From contig NC_011666.1 of assembly GCF_000021745.1 (NCBI RefSeq), positions 3,933,001 to 3,997,000 on the forward strand: a stretch of DNA of 64,000 bases, written 5' to 3'. Origin of the DNA: Methylocella silvestris BL2 (GTDB lineage: Bacteria; Pseudomonadota; Alphaproteobacteria; Rhizobiales; Beijerinckiaceae). A model generated the notes under the pieces. It saw only the letters and a program-made list of their open reading frames with translations. It ran no database searches and was not told the origin of the DNA. The translations under genes were made by a program, and so were the position numbers. Shown here piece by piece: positions 45,648-55,957 of this stretch (its first letter is position 1; each line of letters begins with the position of its first letter).

Positions 45648-46571
45648 ATGAGCGATCAGCGTGCGTGGGAAATGCGGGTCTTCCTTCAGGTCGTCGCCGC
45701 CGGCAGTTTCAGCGCCGCCGCACGCATCGTCGGCATGACGCCCTCATCGACCGCCAAGCTGATCGGCCGGATCGAGGGCCGGCTCGCCGCGCGGCTGATC
45801 GAACGCTCGACCCGTTCGTTGCGGCTGACCTCCGAAGGCGAGCTCTACCGCGAACGCGCGGAGGCGATCCTTGGCGATCTCGATGCGCTTGACGCGGAGG
45901 TCGTCGGCGAGGCGCGCGCGCCGACCGGGCTGATCCGCATCAATGTCTCGGTTCCCTTCGGCCAGCATTGCCTGATGCCGCAGCTGCCGGCGTTCGCGCG
46001 GGAATTTCCGAAGATTCGCCTCGACCTCACGCTGACAGACGACGTCGTCGATCTCTATGCGACGGGCGCCGACATTGCGTTCCGCATTGGCCAATTGGCG
46101 GATTCCGAGCTGTTGGCGATTCGGCTGGGCGATGCGCGCCGCCGTATCGTCGCTTCAAAAACCTATCTTGAGGAATATGGAATCCCGCGCACCGTGGCCG
46201 ATCTCGATCGCCATAAATGTCTCGGCTTCAACTTTCGCCGGGCCGCGGCGGTCTGGCCGCTGCAGGCCGGCGGCCGGTTAACCGATCGCGAGGCGCAGGG
46301 CGCGATCACCGCCAATAATGGCGAGACTCTGCGTTGTCTGGCGACGCTCGGGCTCGGCCTTGCTCGGCTCGCCGAATTCCACATCAAGGAGGATCTCAAG
46401 GCCGGACGTCTTGTTACGGTCCTCGACGATGCGCTGGTGGATAGCGAGGCGGTCCACGCCCTTTATCTGGGCCGCGAGCACGCGCCCCGCCGGGTGCGCG
46501 CATTTCTCGATTTCATGACGCCGCGACTGCGCGAAACGTTGCGCGAACCATTGGGCGCCGGATGGAGCTGA
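45648..46571 (+). CDS. LysR-family transcriptional regulator
   Basis: A 307-residue regulator. The N-terminal winged helix-turn-helix spans about 5-65 (FLQVVAAGSFSAAARIVGMT, then RSTRSLRLTSEGELY), followed by the substrate-binding effector domain (GLIRINVSVPFGQHCLMPQL onwards). It belongs to the broad AaeR/DmlR-like group that often controls a divergent dehydrogenase. The palindrome just upstream and the divergent SDR make that gene the likely target. Its ribosome site lies inside the palindrome, suggesting autoregulation. The effector is unknown. Confidence 0.9.
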   Translation: MSDQRAWEMRVFLQVVAAGSFSAAARIVGMTPSSTAKLIGRIEGRLAARLIERSTRSLRLTSEGELYRERAEAILGDLDALDAEVVGEARAPTGLIRINVSVPFGQHCLMPQLPAFAREFPKIRLDLTLTDDVVDLYATGADIAFRIGQLADSELLAIRLGDARRRIVASKTYLEEYGIPRTVADLDRHKCLGFNFRRAAAVWPLQAGGRLTDREAQGAITANNGETLRCLATLGLGLARLAEFHIKEDLKAGRLVTVLDDALVDSEAVHALYLGREHAPRRVRAFLDFMTPRLRETLREPLGAGWS

Positions 46572-46577
46572 GCTCGA

Positions 46578-46871
46578 TCAGCCGAATTTGAACAGCACGC
46601 CGAAGCCGCCGCGCGGATAGCTCCAGGTGATCTCGCCGGTCGGCTCAAGAAGAACGCGGCAGGTGCCGCATTCGAGGCATCCGTCCGAAACGATTTCCAC
46701 CTGTCCCGTGTCGGTTTCCGCATAGCAGCCCGCGGGGCAGACTTTCGTCATCGCTAACAGATTGCGCGAAGGGATGGTATGCGGCTCAATCGCAATATGC
46801 GGCTTGCCGGCGTCTACGATGTAGCGGTTCTGGTAGAGTTTTTCCTCTACCCGTCCGAGTTCCTTTGCCAT
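46578..46871 (-). CDS. fixX: Ferredoxin-like protein FixX
   Basis: A 97-residue ferredoxin that works with FixABC to pass electrons towards nitrogenase. The cysteines are in [11 protein letters not shown] and [15 protein letters not shown], as in FixX of diazotrophs, giving a [4Fe-4S] cluster. It is the last gene of the operon, 22 bases after fixC, and its stop lies 6 bases from the convergent LysR gene stop. Confidence 0.93.
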   Translation of the reverse strand: MAKELGRVEEKLYQNRYIVDAGKPHIAIEPHTIPSRNLLAMTKVCPAGCYAETDTGQVEIVSDGCLECGTCRVLLEPTGEITWSYPRGGFGVLFKFG

Positions 46872-46893
46872 GTCATCCTCCTAAAACTTGGCG

Positions 46894-48201
46894 TCAACGC
46901 CATGCGCGTGCGAATTTGAAGGCGTCTCCAAAGAGCCCCATCAGCGAGCGCTGCTTCACGAAGGAGCGGATCGAGGCATTTTCCTTCTCGAGCTTCGGCT
47001 TCCCGTCGACGCGCAGGAAATTATCCATCGCGGTCGAAATGAGCTCCGGATAGGTCAGGAAGAAATTCTTCGAATTGGTATGCAGCAGATGCGGCATATC
47101 CTTGTATTTCTTGAGGTCTTTCATGACGAAGCTGTCGTCGATATAGGTCTTGTAGAGCGACAGGTTTTGCTTCGTCATCGGGTCGCGGCGCGATTTGATC
47201 TGGAAGATCGCCTCGCCGGCGAGGCGACCAGAGGTCATCGCGAGGTTCGAACCTTCGCGGTGAATGGCGTTGTTGAGCTGCGCCGCGTCGCCGACGACGA
47301 CCCAGCCCTCGCCGAAGAGATCCGGAATCGCTTTATATCCGCCTTCCGGGATGAGGTGCGCGGCATATTCCTTAACTTCCGATCCTTGAATCAGCGGAGC
47401 GACCGAAGGATGCTTCTTGAAGGCTTCGAGCAGGCCGTACGGGGTCTGCTGCTTTTCAGCGAAGTCGGATACGAGGCAGCCGATTCCGAGCGAGAGGCAC
47501 TCCTTGTTGGTGTAGATGAAGCCCATGCCGGTCATGCCCTTGGAGATCGTGCCGACGGCTTCGATGACGACGCCCTCGTCGCCGCGCAGATTGAAGCGGG
47601 CGTCAATGGTCTCCTGGGGCAGGAAGTGCATTTCCTTGACAGCCAGCGCGACATTCTCGGGCTTCGGCGCCGGGCGCAGGCCGGCTCGCGTGCCGAGCAA
47701 GGCGTTGACGCCTTCGGCGAGCACGACGACGTCGGCAAAGATCGTGTCCGCGTCGCGGTCGGTGCGCACGCCAATCACCTTGCCATAGGCGTCGCTGACG
47801 AGTTCCGTGACCGTCGTCTCGCAGATGACGAGAGCGCCCTTGGCCTGAACCTCTTTCGAGAACCAGCGATCGAACTGCGACCTTATGATCGTGTAGCGAT
47901 TGGCTTTCTCTTCGTTAAATTCATCCGAGCGATAATGCATGCCGGTATGCGACTTGTCGGTCATCATCCACATGCGCTGCTCGATCAGACGGCGCTCGAG
48001 CGGCGCCTCCTCGCGGAATTCAGGCACGATCTTCTCGAGCATGTCGGCGTAGAGAATCGCGCCCTGCACATTCTTCGAGCCGGGATATTCGCCGCGCTCG
48101 AGCTGGAGCACCTTGAGGCCGCGCGAGGCCATGGTGTGAGCGGCCGCGTTGCCGGCCATGCCGGCGCCAATCACGATCGCGTCGAATCTTTCCTCGATCA
48201 T
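46894..48201 (-). CDS. fixC: FixC flavoprotein (ETF-quinone oxidoreductase-like)
   Basis: A 435-residue membrane-associated flavoprotein. FixC takes part in the electron-bifurcating FixABCX complex, which reduces quinone and ferredoxin/flavodoxin from NADH to supply nitrogenase. The dinucleotide motif is [20 protein letters not shown] at residues 6-25, and [18 protein letters not shown] and [20 protein letters not shown] are typical FixC blocks. ATG 48201 gives the usual length; the open frame to 48651 is overrun into fixB. It is 16 bases after fixB. Confidence 0.95.
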   Translation of the reverse strand: MIEERFDAIVIGAGMAGNAAAHTMASRGLKVLQLERGEYPGSKNVQGAILYADMLEKIVPEFREEAPLERRLIEQRMWMMTDKSHTGMHYRSDEFNEEKANRYTIIRSQFDRWFSKEVQAKGALVICETTVTELVSDAYGKVIGVRTDRDADTIFADVVVLAEGVNALLGTRAGLRPAPKPENVALAVKEMHFLPQETIDARFNLRGDEGVVIEAVGTISKGMTGMGFIYTNKECLSLGIGCLVSDFAEKQQTPYGLLEAFKKHPSVAPLIQGSEVKEYAAHLIPEGGYKAIPDLFGEGWVVVGDAAQLNNAIHREGSNLAMTSGRLAGEAIFQIKSRRDPMTKQNLSLYKTYIDDSFVMKDLKKYKDMPHLLHTNSKNFFLTYPELISTAMDNFLRVDGKPKLEKENASIRSFVKQRSLMGLFGDAFKFARAWR

Positions 48202-48217
48202 TTCAATCCCCTTGAGC

Positions 48218-49324
48218 TTAGCCTGCAAGCCGGTCGCGGCTATGGGGCGAAAGACGTTTTCTGAAGGCTTCGGTGAGAGCCGGCAGAAGACGGATGGCGT
48301 CGGTGACGATGCCGATGTGAGCGAAATCGAAGATCGGCGCGTCCTTGTCGGTGTTGATCGCGACAATGCAATCGGCGCCTTCGACGCCGACGCGATGCTG
48401 GATCGCTCCCGAAATGCCCGCTGCGATGTAGAGCTTTGGGCGAATCGTCTTGCCCGTCTGGCCGATCTGGCGGTCCGAGGTGATCCAGCCCTTCTGCACC
48501 AATGGACGCGAGCCGCCGAATTCCGCGCCGAGGACGCTGGCGAGATTGCGCACGAGCTGGAAGTTCTCGAGGCTCTGCAGTCCGAGGCCGCCGGAGACGA
48601 CGACGTCCGCATAGGCGAGATTCGATTTGGCGCTGTCGCGATCGGGCACATATTTCAGGATCTTGGTGAGGATCTGCTCCTCGTCGAGATCGGGCTTGAA
48701 GGAAATGATGCGGCCCTCGCGGCCCTCGACGCGCGGCGGCATGGGCATCACGCGCGGCCGCACCGTCGCCATTTGCGGCCGGTAGTTCAGCGTGTAGATC
48801 GTGCAAAGCAGCGATCCGCCGAAGGTCGGGCGCGTCGCGGCGAGCGAGCCGTCGGCGTCGACGGCAAGTTCGGTGCAATCCGCGGTGAGACCGGTCAAAA
48901 GGGTGGTTGCGACCGAGCCGGCAAGATCGCGTCCGAGCGTCGTCGCGCCAAGCAACAGGATCTCGGGCTTATGCGCGTTGACGAGCTGCGTCATCGCCTT
49001 GGAATAGGGTTCGTTGCGATAGTCGGCGAGAGTCTCGTCCTCGACGAGATAGGCGAGATCGGCGCCATAGGCGAAGGCTTCCTTGGCCGCCTCGCGCATC
49101 GCCCCGCCCGGCGCGCCGAGAATGGCGGCGGCGAGTTCGACGCCAAGCGAGTCGGCGAGCTTGCGTCCCGCGCCAAGCAGCTCGAAGGAGACCGGATGGA
49201 TCGTTCCGCGTTCGATCTCGATCAAAACCCAAACGTGCTTATAGCCGCGGAAATGTTCGGGCAGCTCTTTCTTCATTGAGGCCCGGCTGGGAGCCGATGC
49301 GGGGGCGGCGGGCTTGTCCGACAT
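48218..49324 (-). CDS. fixB: FixB electron-transfer flavoprotein alpha-type subunit
   Basis: A 368-residue ETF-alpha homologue. The FAD-binding C-terminal domain shows [40 protein letters not shown] and [20 protein letters not shown], the last containing the usual ETF-alpha signature. The N terminus carries the nucleotide-fold domain. It pairs with FixA, whose stop is 10 bases upstream, to form the bifurcating flavin site. Confidence 0.95.
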   Translation of the reverse strand: MSDKPAAPASAPSRASMKKELPEHFRGYKHVWVLIEIERGTIHPVSFELLGAGRKLADSLGVELAAAILGAPGGAMREAAKEAFAYGADLAYLVEDETLADYRNEPYSKAMTQLVNAHKPEILLLGATTLGRDLAGSVATTLLTGLTADCTELAVDADGSLAATRPTFGGSLLCTIYTLNYRPQMATVRPRVMPMPPRVEGREGRIISFKPDLDEEQILTKILKYVPDRDSAKSNLAYADVVVSGGLGLQSLENFQLVRNLASVLGAEFGGSRPLVQKGWITSDRQIGQTGKTIRPKLYIAAGISGAIQHRVGVEGADCIVAINTDKDAPIFDFAHIGIVTDAIRLLPALTEAFRKRLSPHSRDRLAG

Positions 49325-49334
49325 ATCGATCTCC

Positions 49335-50186
49335 TCAGAATCCGGCGGCGGTGGTTGTGAGATCCTGCTCCAGAGCGGGTTGCCGCTCGAACAGGGTCGT
49401 GATCAGATTTTCCGCTTCCTGCGAAGCCACATCCGCGGTCGGCACAAAGAAAGCGCGCTCCGAGCGCGGCGGCGGAGCGAAGACCTTTTTCACGACCGTC
49501 GGCGATCCCTTAAGGCCGCATTTGGTGATGTCGGCGATGCCGGCGTCCTTGGCGCTCCAGGTGACGATCTCGGCGCGGGCCGCGCGCAAAGCATCCTTCA
49601 TGGCGCCGCGACGCACCTCGTTCGATCCTTCGAGCATGGTGATGAGGCAGGGCAATTTGGTCTTGAGCACATGCACGCCGCCTTCGGACCGCCGCTCGAC
49701 GATGATCTCCCTCTTGTCCGGATTGCATTCGACGATCTTGGCGACATAGGTCAGCTGCAGCAGGTCGAGCCGCTTGGCGATGCCCGGCCCGACCTGGGCG
49801 GTGTCGCCGTCAATCGTCTGCTTGCCGGTGAACACGATGTCCGGCGCGCCGAACGTCTCGCTGATTTTCACGATCGCCTGCGTCAGCGCGAAGCTTGTCG
49901 CCAGCGTGTCGGAGCCCGCGAAAAACCGGTCGGTGAGAAGCACGGCCCTGTCTGCGCCGATAGCGAGCGCCTTGCGCAGCGAATCCGAGGCCATGGGCGG
50001 ACCCATGGTCAGAACCGTCACCTCGCCGCCGAACTGATCGCGAAGACGCAAGGCTTCTTCGAGCGAGAACAGATCATAGGGGTTGATGATCGTCGGCACG
50101 CCCTGACGCATGATCGTCTGAGTGACCGGATTGATCCGGATCTGCGCGCTATCTGGCACCTGCTTGATGCAGACGAGGATATGCAT
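49335..50186 (-). CDS. fixA: FixA electron-transfer flavoprotein beta-type subunit
   Basis: A 283-residue ETF-beta homologue. [20 protein letters not shown] is the standard N terminus, and [20 protein letters not shown] and [20 protein letters not shown] are the AMP/FAD-binding blocks. It is the first gene of fixABCX and lies 22 bases after nifW, so it seems to belong to the long nif operon rather than to have its own promoter. Confidence 0.95.
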   Translation of the reverse strand: MHILVCIKQVPDSAQIRINPVTQTIMRQGVPTIINPYDLFSLEEALRLRDQFGGEVTVLTMGPPMASDSLRKALAIGADRAVLLTDRFFAGSDTLATSFALTQAIVKISETFGAPDIVFTGKQTIDGDTAQVGPGIAKRLDLLQLTYVAKIVECNPDKREIIVERRSEGGVHVLKTKLPCLITMLEGSNEVRRGAMKDALRAARAEIVTWSAKDAGIADITKCGLKGSPTVVKKVFAPPPRSERAFFVPTADVASQEAENLITTLFERQPALEQDLTTTAAGF

Positions 50187-50208
50187 GATAAATGTCCTTT
50201 AAAATCCG

Positions 50209-50565
50209 TCAGACCGAGTTTTGCCGCTCCATGTCGTGCGAGCTCACGACAACCGGGCTCAGCGAGACGAAGGATGGTTTGGGCTCTTCCTTTGGCTTCA
50301 CCGCGTCCTTCAGCACCTTGAACACGCGTTGCTCGATGGGCGAGGACTCGAGGAAATCATTGTAGGCGTTTTCGAGAAAAGCGCGGCAGGCGAGCCAGAT
50401 GTCGTCGTCGCTGCCGACCGCCTCGTTGGTATAGAGATATTCGCCCATGCGGCGCAGGATGTGCAGCCGCGCCACCCGAAGGACGGTTGGGTCATAGGCG
50501 ACGCCGAGAGTGTCGAAGAAATCTTCGGCGGAAGAGAGCGAGCGAAGTTGGTCGATTGCGCTCAT
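50209..50565 (-). CDS. nifW: Nitrogenase-stabilising protein NifW
   Basis: A 118-residue NifW, which protects or helps assemble the MoFe protein, especially against oxygen. The block [20 protein letters not shown] near residue 11 and the following [17 protein letters not shown] helix are diagnostic. It overlaps the cysE stop by four bases (ATGA) and precedes fixA. Confidence 0.92.
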   Translation of the reverse strand: MSAIDQLRSLSSAEDFFDTLGVAYDPTVLRVARLHILRRMGEYLYTNEAVGSDDDIWLACRAFLENAYNDFLESSPIEQRVFKVLKDAVKPKEEPKPSFVSLSPVVVSSHDMERQNSV

Positions 50566-51317
50566 GACGTTTGATCCTCCGTTTGAATCTGCGGACGCCC
50601 CTTGTCGGCAAGACTTGCGCCGACCTTCTGTTGCAAATGTGCGAGGCGTGTTTCGAGGAAGTCGATGCGATCGATCATGATCGACATTGCATCGGCGACG
50701 GGATTGGTAATGAGATGATGCTCAAGATCGATGCGGCCGCCAGGTCCCGAGCGCGGCCGCGCCTTGCGCACGATCTGGCCAGGGATTCCGACGACGGTGG
50801 CTTCCGGCGCGACATCCTCGATGACGACCGAATTCGCGCCGATCCGCGCGTTGCGGCCGACCGTGATGTCGCCGAGAATTTTCGCGCCGGCGCCGACCAG
50901 CACGCCGTCTTCGAGAGTGGGATGCCGCTTGCCGGGCGACCAGGACGAGCCGCCGAGCGTCACCCCATGATAGAGCGTCACGTCATCGCCGACGATCGCC
51001 GTCTCGCCGATCACGACGCCGGCGCCATGATCGATGAAGAATCGCTCGCCGATGCTGGCGCCCGGATGAATGTCCACGTTGGTCAGAAACCGCGCCGTAA
51101 ACGACAGCAGGCGGGCGAGGAATTTATGCTTTGCCGTCCACAGACCATGCGAGATGCGGTGCAGCACGATCGCATGCACGCCGGGGTAGAGGAGCGCGAC
51201 CTCTGCCGTGTTGCGCGCCGCCGGATCGCGCTGGTGCACGCAGGCGACATCGTCGCGGATCATGCGCCACAGCGATTTTGGCGCCGCTGTTGTGTGTTCG
51301 ATCGCCACGACGCTCAT
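50562..51317 (-). CDS. cysE: Serine O-acetyltransferase
   Basis: A 251-residue serine acetyltransferase that makes O-acetylserine for cysteine synthesis. Its C-terminal half is a left-handed beta-helix of hexapeptide repeats ([20 protein letters not shown], then GVTLGGSSW and [20 protein letters not shown]). The catalytic histidine is in the [12 protein letters not shown] segment. Within the nif cluster it probably raises cysteine supply for NifS, as in other diazotrophs. It overlaps nifV and nifW by ATGA on both sides. Confidence 0.92.
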   Translation of the reverse strand: MSVVAIEHTTAAPKSLWRMIRDDVACVHQRDPAARNTAEVALLYPGVHAIVLHRISHGLWTAKHKFLARLLSFTARFLTNVDIHPGASIGERFFIDHGAGVVIGETAIVGDDVTLYHGVTLGGSSWSPGKRHPTLEDGVLVGAGAKILGDITVGRNARIGANSVVIEDVAPEATVVGIPGQIVRKARPRSGPGGRIDLEHHLITNPVADAMSIMIDRIDFLETRLAHLQQKVGASLADKGRPQIQTEDQTS

Positions 51318-52498
51318 GAGGCGGCTCCCGGAACTGGCGTCGTTGCGGGTTGATGCGCCCTGCGAACCTGCGCGACGAGTTCGATGACGTCGCCGCGCCC
51401 GAGCGGACGATGATCGATCAAGGCGCGGCGCTTGGCGAGAAGCAGCACTTCGGCCGCTTCGTCGCGATCGATCTCCATGCTGAGTTCAGCGCAAAGTCCG
51501 GTGATCGCCGACAGGCCGGAATGCTTGCCGATGACCACTTTGTTGCGCCGCCCGAGGATCGCCGGATCGAGGCCCTGATAGGTCCGCGGATCCTTCATCA
51601 AGGCGGCGACATGGATGCCGGATTCATGCGTGAATATATCGGGCCCAACGATCGCTTTCGCGCGTCCGATCGGACGGTTCGCCGCTTGCGCGACGAGACG
51701 GGCCAGCGCGCGCAACCGCAGCGGATCGACGTTGGAGCGGCCGGCGACGGCGTGGCCAAGACCCATCACCACTTCCTCGAGGGCGGCGTTGCCGGCGCGT
51801 TCGCCAAGGCCCAGAACCGTGACGCTGGCGTGGCAGGCCCCCGCGCGCAGCGCCGCGAGCGTGTTGGCGGTGGCGAGGCCAAGATCGTCATGACCGTGAA
51901 ACTCGAGCGGGAGATCGGTCTCCTCGCGCACGCGGCGCACCGCTTCGAAGGTCGAGAACGGGTCGAGCATGCCCATCGTGTCGGCGAAGCGAAGCCGCGT
52001 CGCGCCTTCGCCGGCCGCGGCGCGGGCGATCTCGCCGATGTCGCGGGGATCGGCGCGGGAGGAATCCTCGCCGCCCAGCGCGACGGTCAGTCCGTGTTCG
52101 ACCGCATAGCCTACCACGCGGCGCACGCGCGCGGCGATCTCGGCGACGTCGGCGTTCAGCTTCACCGTCATCTGAACGCGCGACATGGGCGCGGAAATGT
52201 TGACATGGCTGACGCCGGCGGCGAGCGCGGCGTCGACGTCGCCCTTGCTCAGGCGGCACCAGGCCACGACGCGGCAGGGCAGACCCTCGGCGGCGATGGC
52301 GCCGATCGAGTCGATCTCATCGGCGCCCATCGCCGGCGTGCCGGCCTCGATCTCATCGACGCCGGCGGCGGCGAGCTCACGCGCGATGGCGAGTTTCACC
52401 CGCGCCGAGAAGGCGACGCCGGGCGCCTGTTCGCCGTCCCGCAGCGTGGTGTCGTTGATCGAAATCAGGGGGTTCTCGTCCGACATCTTGCGCCTCAT
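51314..52498 (-). CDS. nifV: Homocitrate synthase NifV
   Basis: A 394-residue enzyme that condenses acetyl-CoA and 2-oxoglutarate to homocitrate, the organic ligand of the FeMo cofactor. [18 protein letters not shown] near the N terminus is the aldolase-type metal-binding motif; [20 protein letters not shown] and [20 protein letters not shown] confirm the family. The start at 52498 overlaps the nifS stop by four bases; MSDENPLIS four codons later is an alternative. Confidence 0.94.
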   Translation of the reverse strand: MRRKMSDENPLISINDTTLRDGEQAPGVAFSARVKLAIARELAAAGVDEIEAGTPAMGADEIDSIGAIAAEGLPCRVVAWCRLSKGDVDAALAAGVSHVNISAPMSRVQMTVKLNADVAEIAARVRRVVGYAVEHGLTVALGGEDSSRADPRDIGEIARAAAGEGATRLRFADTMGMLDPFSTFEAVRRVREETDLPLEFHGHDDLGLATANTLAALRAGACHASVTVLGLGERAGNAALEEVVMGLGHAVAGRSNVDPLRLRALARLVAQAANRPIGRAKAIVGPDIFTHESGIHVAALMKDPRTYQGLDPAILGRRNKVVIGKHSGLSAITGLCAELSMEIDRDEAAEVLLLAKRRALIDHRPLGRGDVIELVAQVRRAHQPATTPVPGAAS

Positions 52499-53697
52499 GC
52501 GTAAAGTGGCGTGGCGTCGCCGGAGGGCGACTTTCCATCGGACCAGAACGGCGACAGCGCGCGGAGCTTGTCGACGATCGGCGGCAGCGCTTCGATCACC
52601 CGATCGACGTCCGCCGCGTTGTTGTCGCGCGATAGGGAAAAACGGATCGCGCCGTGGAGCGCCGCTTCCGGGACATTCATCGCCCGCAGAACATGGCTTG
52701 GCTCGGTCGATCCCGCGGTGCAGGCCGATCCGGTCGAGGCGGCAATGCCGGCTCGCGTCAGATGCAACAAAATGGCCTCGCCCTCGATGTAGTCGAAAGC
52801 GATATTGGACGTGTTGGGCAGCCGATCATGCAGATCGCCGTTGACCGCGCAATTCGCCACGCTGGCCAAGATCGCCTGCTCGAGCCGATCGCGCAAAGCC
52901 CTGACGCGCCCCTGCTCGTCGGCGAAATTCTGGATGGCGAGCTCAGCCGCCTTGCCGAGGCCGACGATTGCGGGAACATTCTCCGTTCCGGCGCGCCGTC
53001 CGCGCTCCTGATGGCCGCCGCGGATCAGCGGCTTGAACCGAACGCCGCGCTTCACATAAAGCGCGCCGATTCCCTTCGGCGCATGCAGCTTGTGGCCGGA
53101 GAGGGACAGCATGTCGATCGCCGTATCTTTCAGCGCGACCGGAAGCTTGCCGATCGCCTGCACGGCGTCGGTATGAAACAGGGCGCCGGCCGCCTTGGCG
53201 AGATCGGCGAGCGCATCGACGGGAACGATCGTTCCGGTCTCATTGTTCGCCCACATGATGGAGACGAGTGCGACCTTGTCCGACAGAGCGGCGCGGTAGC
53301 CGTCAAGATCGAGCCGCCCGTAAGAATCGACGCCGATGACGTGAACTTTCGCGCGGCCGGTCTTCTCCAGATGCTCGCAAAGCTGCAGCACGGAGGGATG
53401 CTCGACGGCGCTCGTGATGATTTCATCGCGGCCGGGCATGGCTTCGAGCGCCGCCATGATCGCGGTCGTGTTGCTTTCGGTTCCGCCCGAGGTGTAGATG
53501 ATCTCGTGATCATGGGCGGCTCCGAGGAGCTCCTGCAATTGCTTGCGCGCGGTCTTGATCGCGCCGGCGACGCTCTCTCCGAAGGAATGCGTCGACGAGG
53601 CGTTGCCGAATTGCTCGGTAAAAAACGGCAGCATCGACTCGAGGACGGCGGGATCGACCCGGGTCGTGGCGTTGTTGTCGAGATAGATCGGCTTCAT
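52495..53697 (-). CDS. nifS: Cysteine desulfurase NifS
   Basis: A 400-residue pyridoxal-phosphate enzyme that releases sulfur from cysteine for nitrogenase Fe-S clusters. [20 protein letters not shown] is the N-terminal signature, [20 protein letters not shown] contains the PLP lysine, and [17 protein letters not shown] holds the active-site cysteine. It follows nifU by 10 bases and overlaps nifV. Confidence 0.96.
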   Translation of the reverse strand: MKPIYLDNNATTRVDPAVLESMLPFFTEQFGNASSTHSFGESVAGAIKTARKQLQELLGAAHDHEIIYTSGGTESNTTAIMAALEAMPGRDEIITSAVEHPSVLQLCEHLEKTGRAKVHVIGVDSYGRLDLDGYRAALSDKVALVSIMWANNETGTIVPVDALADLAKAAGALFHTDAVQAIGKLPVALKDTAIDMLSLSGHKLHAPKGIGALYVKRGVRFKPLIRGGHQERGRRAGTENVPAIVGLGKAAELAIQNFADEQGRVRALRDRLEQAILASVANCAVNGDLHDRLPNTSNIAFDYIEGEAILLHLTRAGIAASTGSACTAGSTEPSHVLRAMNVPEAALHGAIRFSLSRDNNAADVDRVIEALPPIVDKLRALSPFWSDGKSPSGDATPLYA

Positions 53698-53707
53698 CTG
53701 CGCCTCC

Positions 53708-54742
53708 TCAATGTCCGCCGGCGACTTTGCCGAAAGGGGTCTTGCCGACCGGGATGACGCGTAGCGGGACGCCTAGCTTTTCGACCAGTTTTTCCTGAAT
53801 GCCGGAGATCGTCGCGCTGGCGAGTTTGCAGAGCACGCAGGCGCCCGACATTTTGACGAGGACATTCGAGCCGTCGACGTCGATCAATTCGCAATCGCCG
53901 CCATCCTTGCGCAGGAACGGGCGCAGCTCCTCGATCGTCTCCTCGATCAGCTTGATCTTGCGCAAATTCGTCATCGCCGGTTCGCCCGCGGGCGCCGAAG
54001 GGGCGAGCGGCGAAATCTGCACTCTGGGGCGCGAGACCGGCTGCGCTGGGGTCTCGGGCGCCGCTGCGACTGCGGCCGGCGCCGGCCTTGGCGCGCGGGT
54101 TTGCAGAGAAAAGGCGGCCTCCTTGGCGATCAATCCTTCGGCGACCAACTCGGCGTTGGTTTGCGCGAGGACGGCCTCAAGCTTGTCGTAGCAGGTGAAG
54201 CAGCCGGCGCCGGCCTTGGTAAAGGCGGTGAGTTGGTCGACGCTTGTCAGCCTGTTCATCCGGATGGCGCGCTTCAGCGCGCCTTCGCCGACGCCGGAGC
54301 ATTTGCAGATCAGGGCGCCGGGCGCGTCGCCGGCCGTCCAGGCTTCGCCGCGAAAATTCGCGATCGCCGCCTGCAGCGCGTCATGGCCGAGGACCGCGCA
54401 ATGCATTTTTTCCGGCGGCAGGCCGCCAAGGGACTCTGCGATCTGCTGGTTGGTCAGTCCGGCGGCTTGCACGATTGTCTTGCCGATGATGAGCTCGGTC
54501 AGCGCCGAAGAGGAAGCGATCGCCGAGCCGCAGCCGAATGTCTGAAAGCGGGCGTCGAGAATGACCTCTGTCAGCGGGTCGACTTTCAGCATCAGCTTCA
54601 AGGCGTCGCCGCATGAGAGCGCCCCAGCTTCTCCGACCGCATTGGCGTCGGCGAGGGGACCGGCATTCTTCGGATTGAAGAAATGATCCTTGATTTTGTC
54701 GCTGTAGTCCAACATGGCGGGGGTCCCGGCGCTTTCGGTCAT
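53708..54742 (-). CDS. nifU: Fe-S cluster scaffold NifU, three-domain form
   Basis: A 344-residue modular scaffold. Residues 1-135 form the IscU-like domain (LSCGDALKL, TFGCGSAIASSS and KMHCAVLGHDAL hold its three cysteines). Residues 140-200 form a BFD-like [2Fe-2S] domain (CKCSGVGE and GCFTCYDKL). A linker rich in proline and alanine leads to the C-terminal Nfu domain, with CVLC near residue 300. This full form is typical of diazotrophs with a dedicated NIF system. It overlaps the IscA-like gene by one base (TGATG) and precedes nifS. Confidence 0.95.
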   Translation of the reverse strand: MTESAGTPAMLDYSDKIKDHFFNPKNAGPLADANAVGEAGALSCGDALKLMLKVDPLTEVILDARFQTFGCGSAIASSSALTELIIGKTIVQAAGLTNQQIAESLGGLPPEKMHCAVLGHDALQAAIANFRGEAWTAGDAPGALICKCSGVGEGALKRAIRMNRLTSVDQLTAFTKAGAGCFTCYDKLEAVLAQTNAELVAEGLIAKEAAFSLQTRAPRPAPAAVAAAPETPAQPVSRPRVQISPLAPSAPAGEPAMTNLRKIKLIEETIEELRPFLRKDGGDCELIDVDGSNVLVKMSGACVLCKLASATISGIQEKLVEKLGVPLRVIPVGKTPFGKVAGGH

Positions 54743-55062
54743 CAGCTGAAGGATTTGCCGCAGGAGCAGCTATTGGTGGCTGTCGGATTGTTGAAGGTGA
54801 AGCCAGCGCCTTCGAGGCCCGACACAAAATCGACGGTCGTGCCATAAAGATGCGGCAGGCTCGCCTCGTCGACATAGACCTTGACGCCGTCGCGCTCGAC
54901 GAGGATGTCGTTGGGGTTAATGTCGCTGACGAGGCCCATCATATATTTGAGGCCCGCGCATCCGCCCGCCTCGACCATGATGCGAAGGCCCTCGACCTGC
55001 GCGCCCGCTCCTTCGATCGCCTGGCGCACCGCGTCCACTGCGCCGTCCGTTAGCTGGATCAT
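54742..55062 (-). CDS. IscA/HesB-like Fe-S assembly protein of the nif cluster
   Basis: A 106-residue A-type carrier. The three conserved cysteines are visible in EAGGCAGLKYMMGLV and the C-terminal NSCSCGKSF. The nif-linked form is sometimes named IscA-nif, HesB or IscN. It is the first gene after the sigma-54 promoter at 55107-55121 and overlaps nifU by one base. It would receive or deliver clusters for nitrogenase maturation. Confidence 0.9.
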   Translation of the reverse strand: MIQLTDGAVDAVRQAIEGAGAQVEGLRIMVEAGGCAGLKYMMGLVSDINPNDILVERDGVKVYVDEASLPHLYGTTVDFVSGLEGAGFTFNNPTATNSCSCGKSFS

Positions 55063-55106
55063 GGTGAAATTCCTTAAATTTTTGGACCTGCCTCAGACCC
55101 TGTTTC

Positions 55107-55121
55107 GCAATAGCCGTGCCA
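55107..55121 (-). promoter_or_regulatory. Sigma-54 (RpoN) -24/-12 promoter
   Basis: On the minus strand the 15 bases read TGGCACGGCTATTGC, an exact match to the core consensus TGGCAC-N5-TTGC. It lies 45 bases before the IscA-like start, so it should drive that gene, nifU, nifS, nifV, cysE, nifW and fixABCX. Confidence 0.88.
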
Positions 55122-55186
55122 TTAGCTAACATATTGAAAAATAGAGGATTGCGTCACGGCGGGGGCCGTGTCTGAATTCCATCAAA

Positions 55187-55202
55187 TGTCTGGAAAAGGA
55201 CA
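55187..55202 (-). promoter_or_regulatory. NifA-type upstream activator site
   Basis: TGT-N10-ACA, the NifA binding consensus, about 65 bases upstream of the -24 box and roughly 100 bases from the expected transcript start. This spacing is usual for NifA-activated promoters. Confidence 0.78.
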
Positions 55203-55257
55203 AACGAAGGAGGTTCTAAAATAAGCCGGAGCGGGCGCGCGAAGCCGGAAAAAGGCT

Positions 55258-55953
55258 TCACCCGGCGCGGGGGGCGTCGCGTCTGATGCGGGCGAGGGCG
55301 CTTTCGCCGGTCTCCTCGCCGAAACAATTGTCGAAATCGGCGCATTCGCGGCAGCTTGGCGCCGTGCAGAGCGTGAAGCCTTCCATCTCGCAAAGCGAGC
55401 GATAGAAGAACTTCTTCCATTTCATGTTGGAGACGTTGCGGCCGGCAAGATGCGGAAAACGCTCGTCCATGAGCCGCGTAAGTTCTGCCCGTTCGATGAG
55501 GCCGAGATCCTGCCACAGATGATTGTCAGACATGGAGCGGCGCACGACCATCGCGGTCAACCAGCGCGCCGGCGCGGATTGATCCGCCTGGTGGCTTTGC
55601 AGCAGCTGCAGCAGCTGTTCTTCTTCATCGTCGAAGGCGGCTGTCGACGGCTCGGCGGCAAGGTCGATTTGGGCAAGGCCCGCGGGAAGCCAATCCCGCA
55701 ACAGCTGCGCGAGTTGATCGCGATCAAGTCCGACGGCGCGGCCAAGCGAGGAGCCGTCCAGCGCCGCCTCGTGAAGGCCGACCGCGAGGATACAGGCCAG
55801 GACATGGGCGGTAAAAGGATCCGCCGCCGCGGCTGGCGCGGGCGCGGCGCGCAGGGCGTCGTAGAACGCGGCGGGATCGGGCGCGCGCTCGCCGCGCCCG
55901 ACCGCGTTAAGGCTGGGCGCCGGCGTCGATCCGTGAGCCGCAGCAATTATCAT
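55258..55953 (-). CDS. nifQ: Molybdenum-donor protein NifQ
   Basis: A 231-residue NifQ, which carries a Mo-Fe-S cluster and donates molybdenum to NifEN for FeMo-cofactor synthesis. The C-terminal C-x4-C-x2-C-x5-C motif (CTAPSCRECADFDNC) is complete. The MKWKKFFYRSLCEMEGF block just before it is also typical. It lies 4 bases after the ferredoxin gene and is the last gene before the internal sigma-54 promoter. Confidence 0.93.
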   Translation of the reverse strand: MIIAAAHGSTPAPSLNAVGRGERAPDPAAFYDALRAAPAPAAAADPFTAHVLACILAVGLHEAALDGSSLGRAVGLDRDQLAQLLRDWLPAGLAQIDLAAEPSTAAFDDEEEQLLQLLQSHQADQSAPARWLTAMVVRRSMSDNHLWQDLGLIERAELTRLMDERFPHLAGRNVSNMKWKKFFYRSLCEMEGFTLCTAPSCRECADFDNCFGEETGESALARIRRDAPRAG

Positions 55954-55957
55954 CGCG

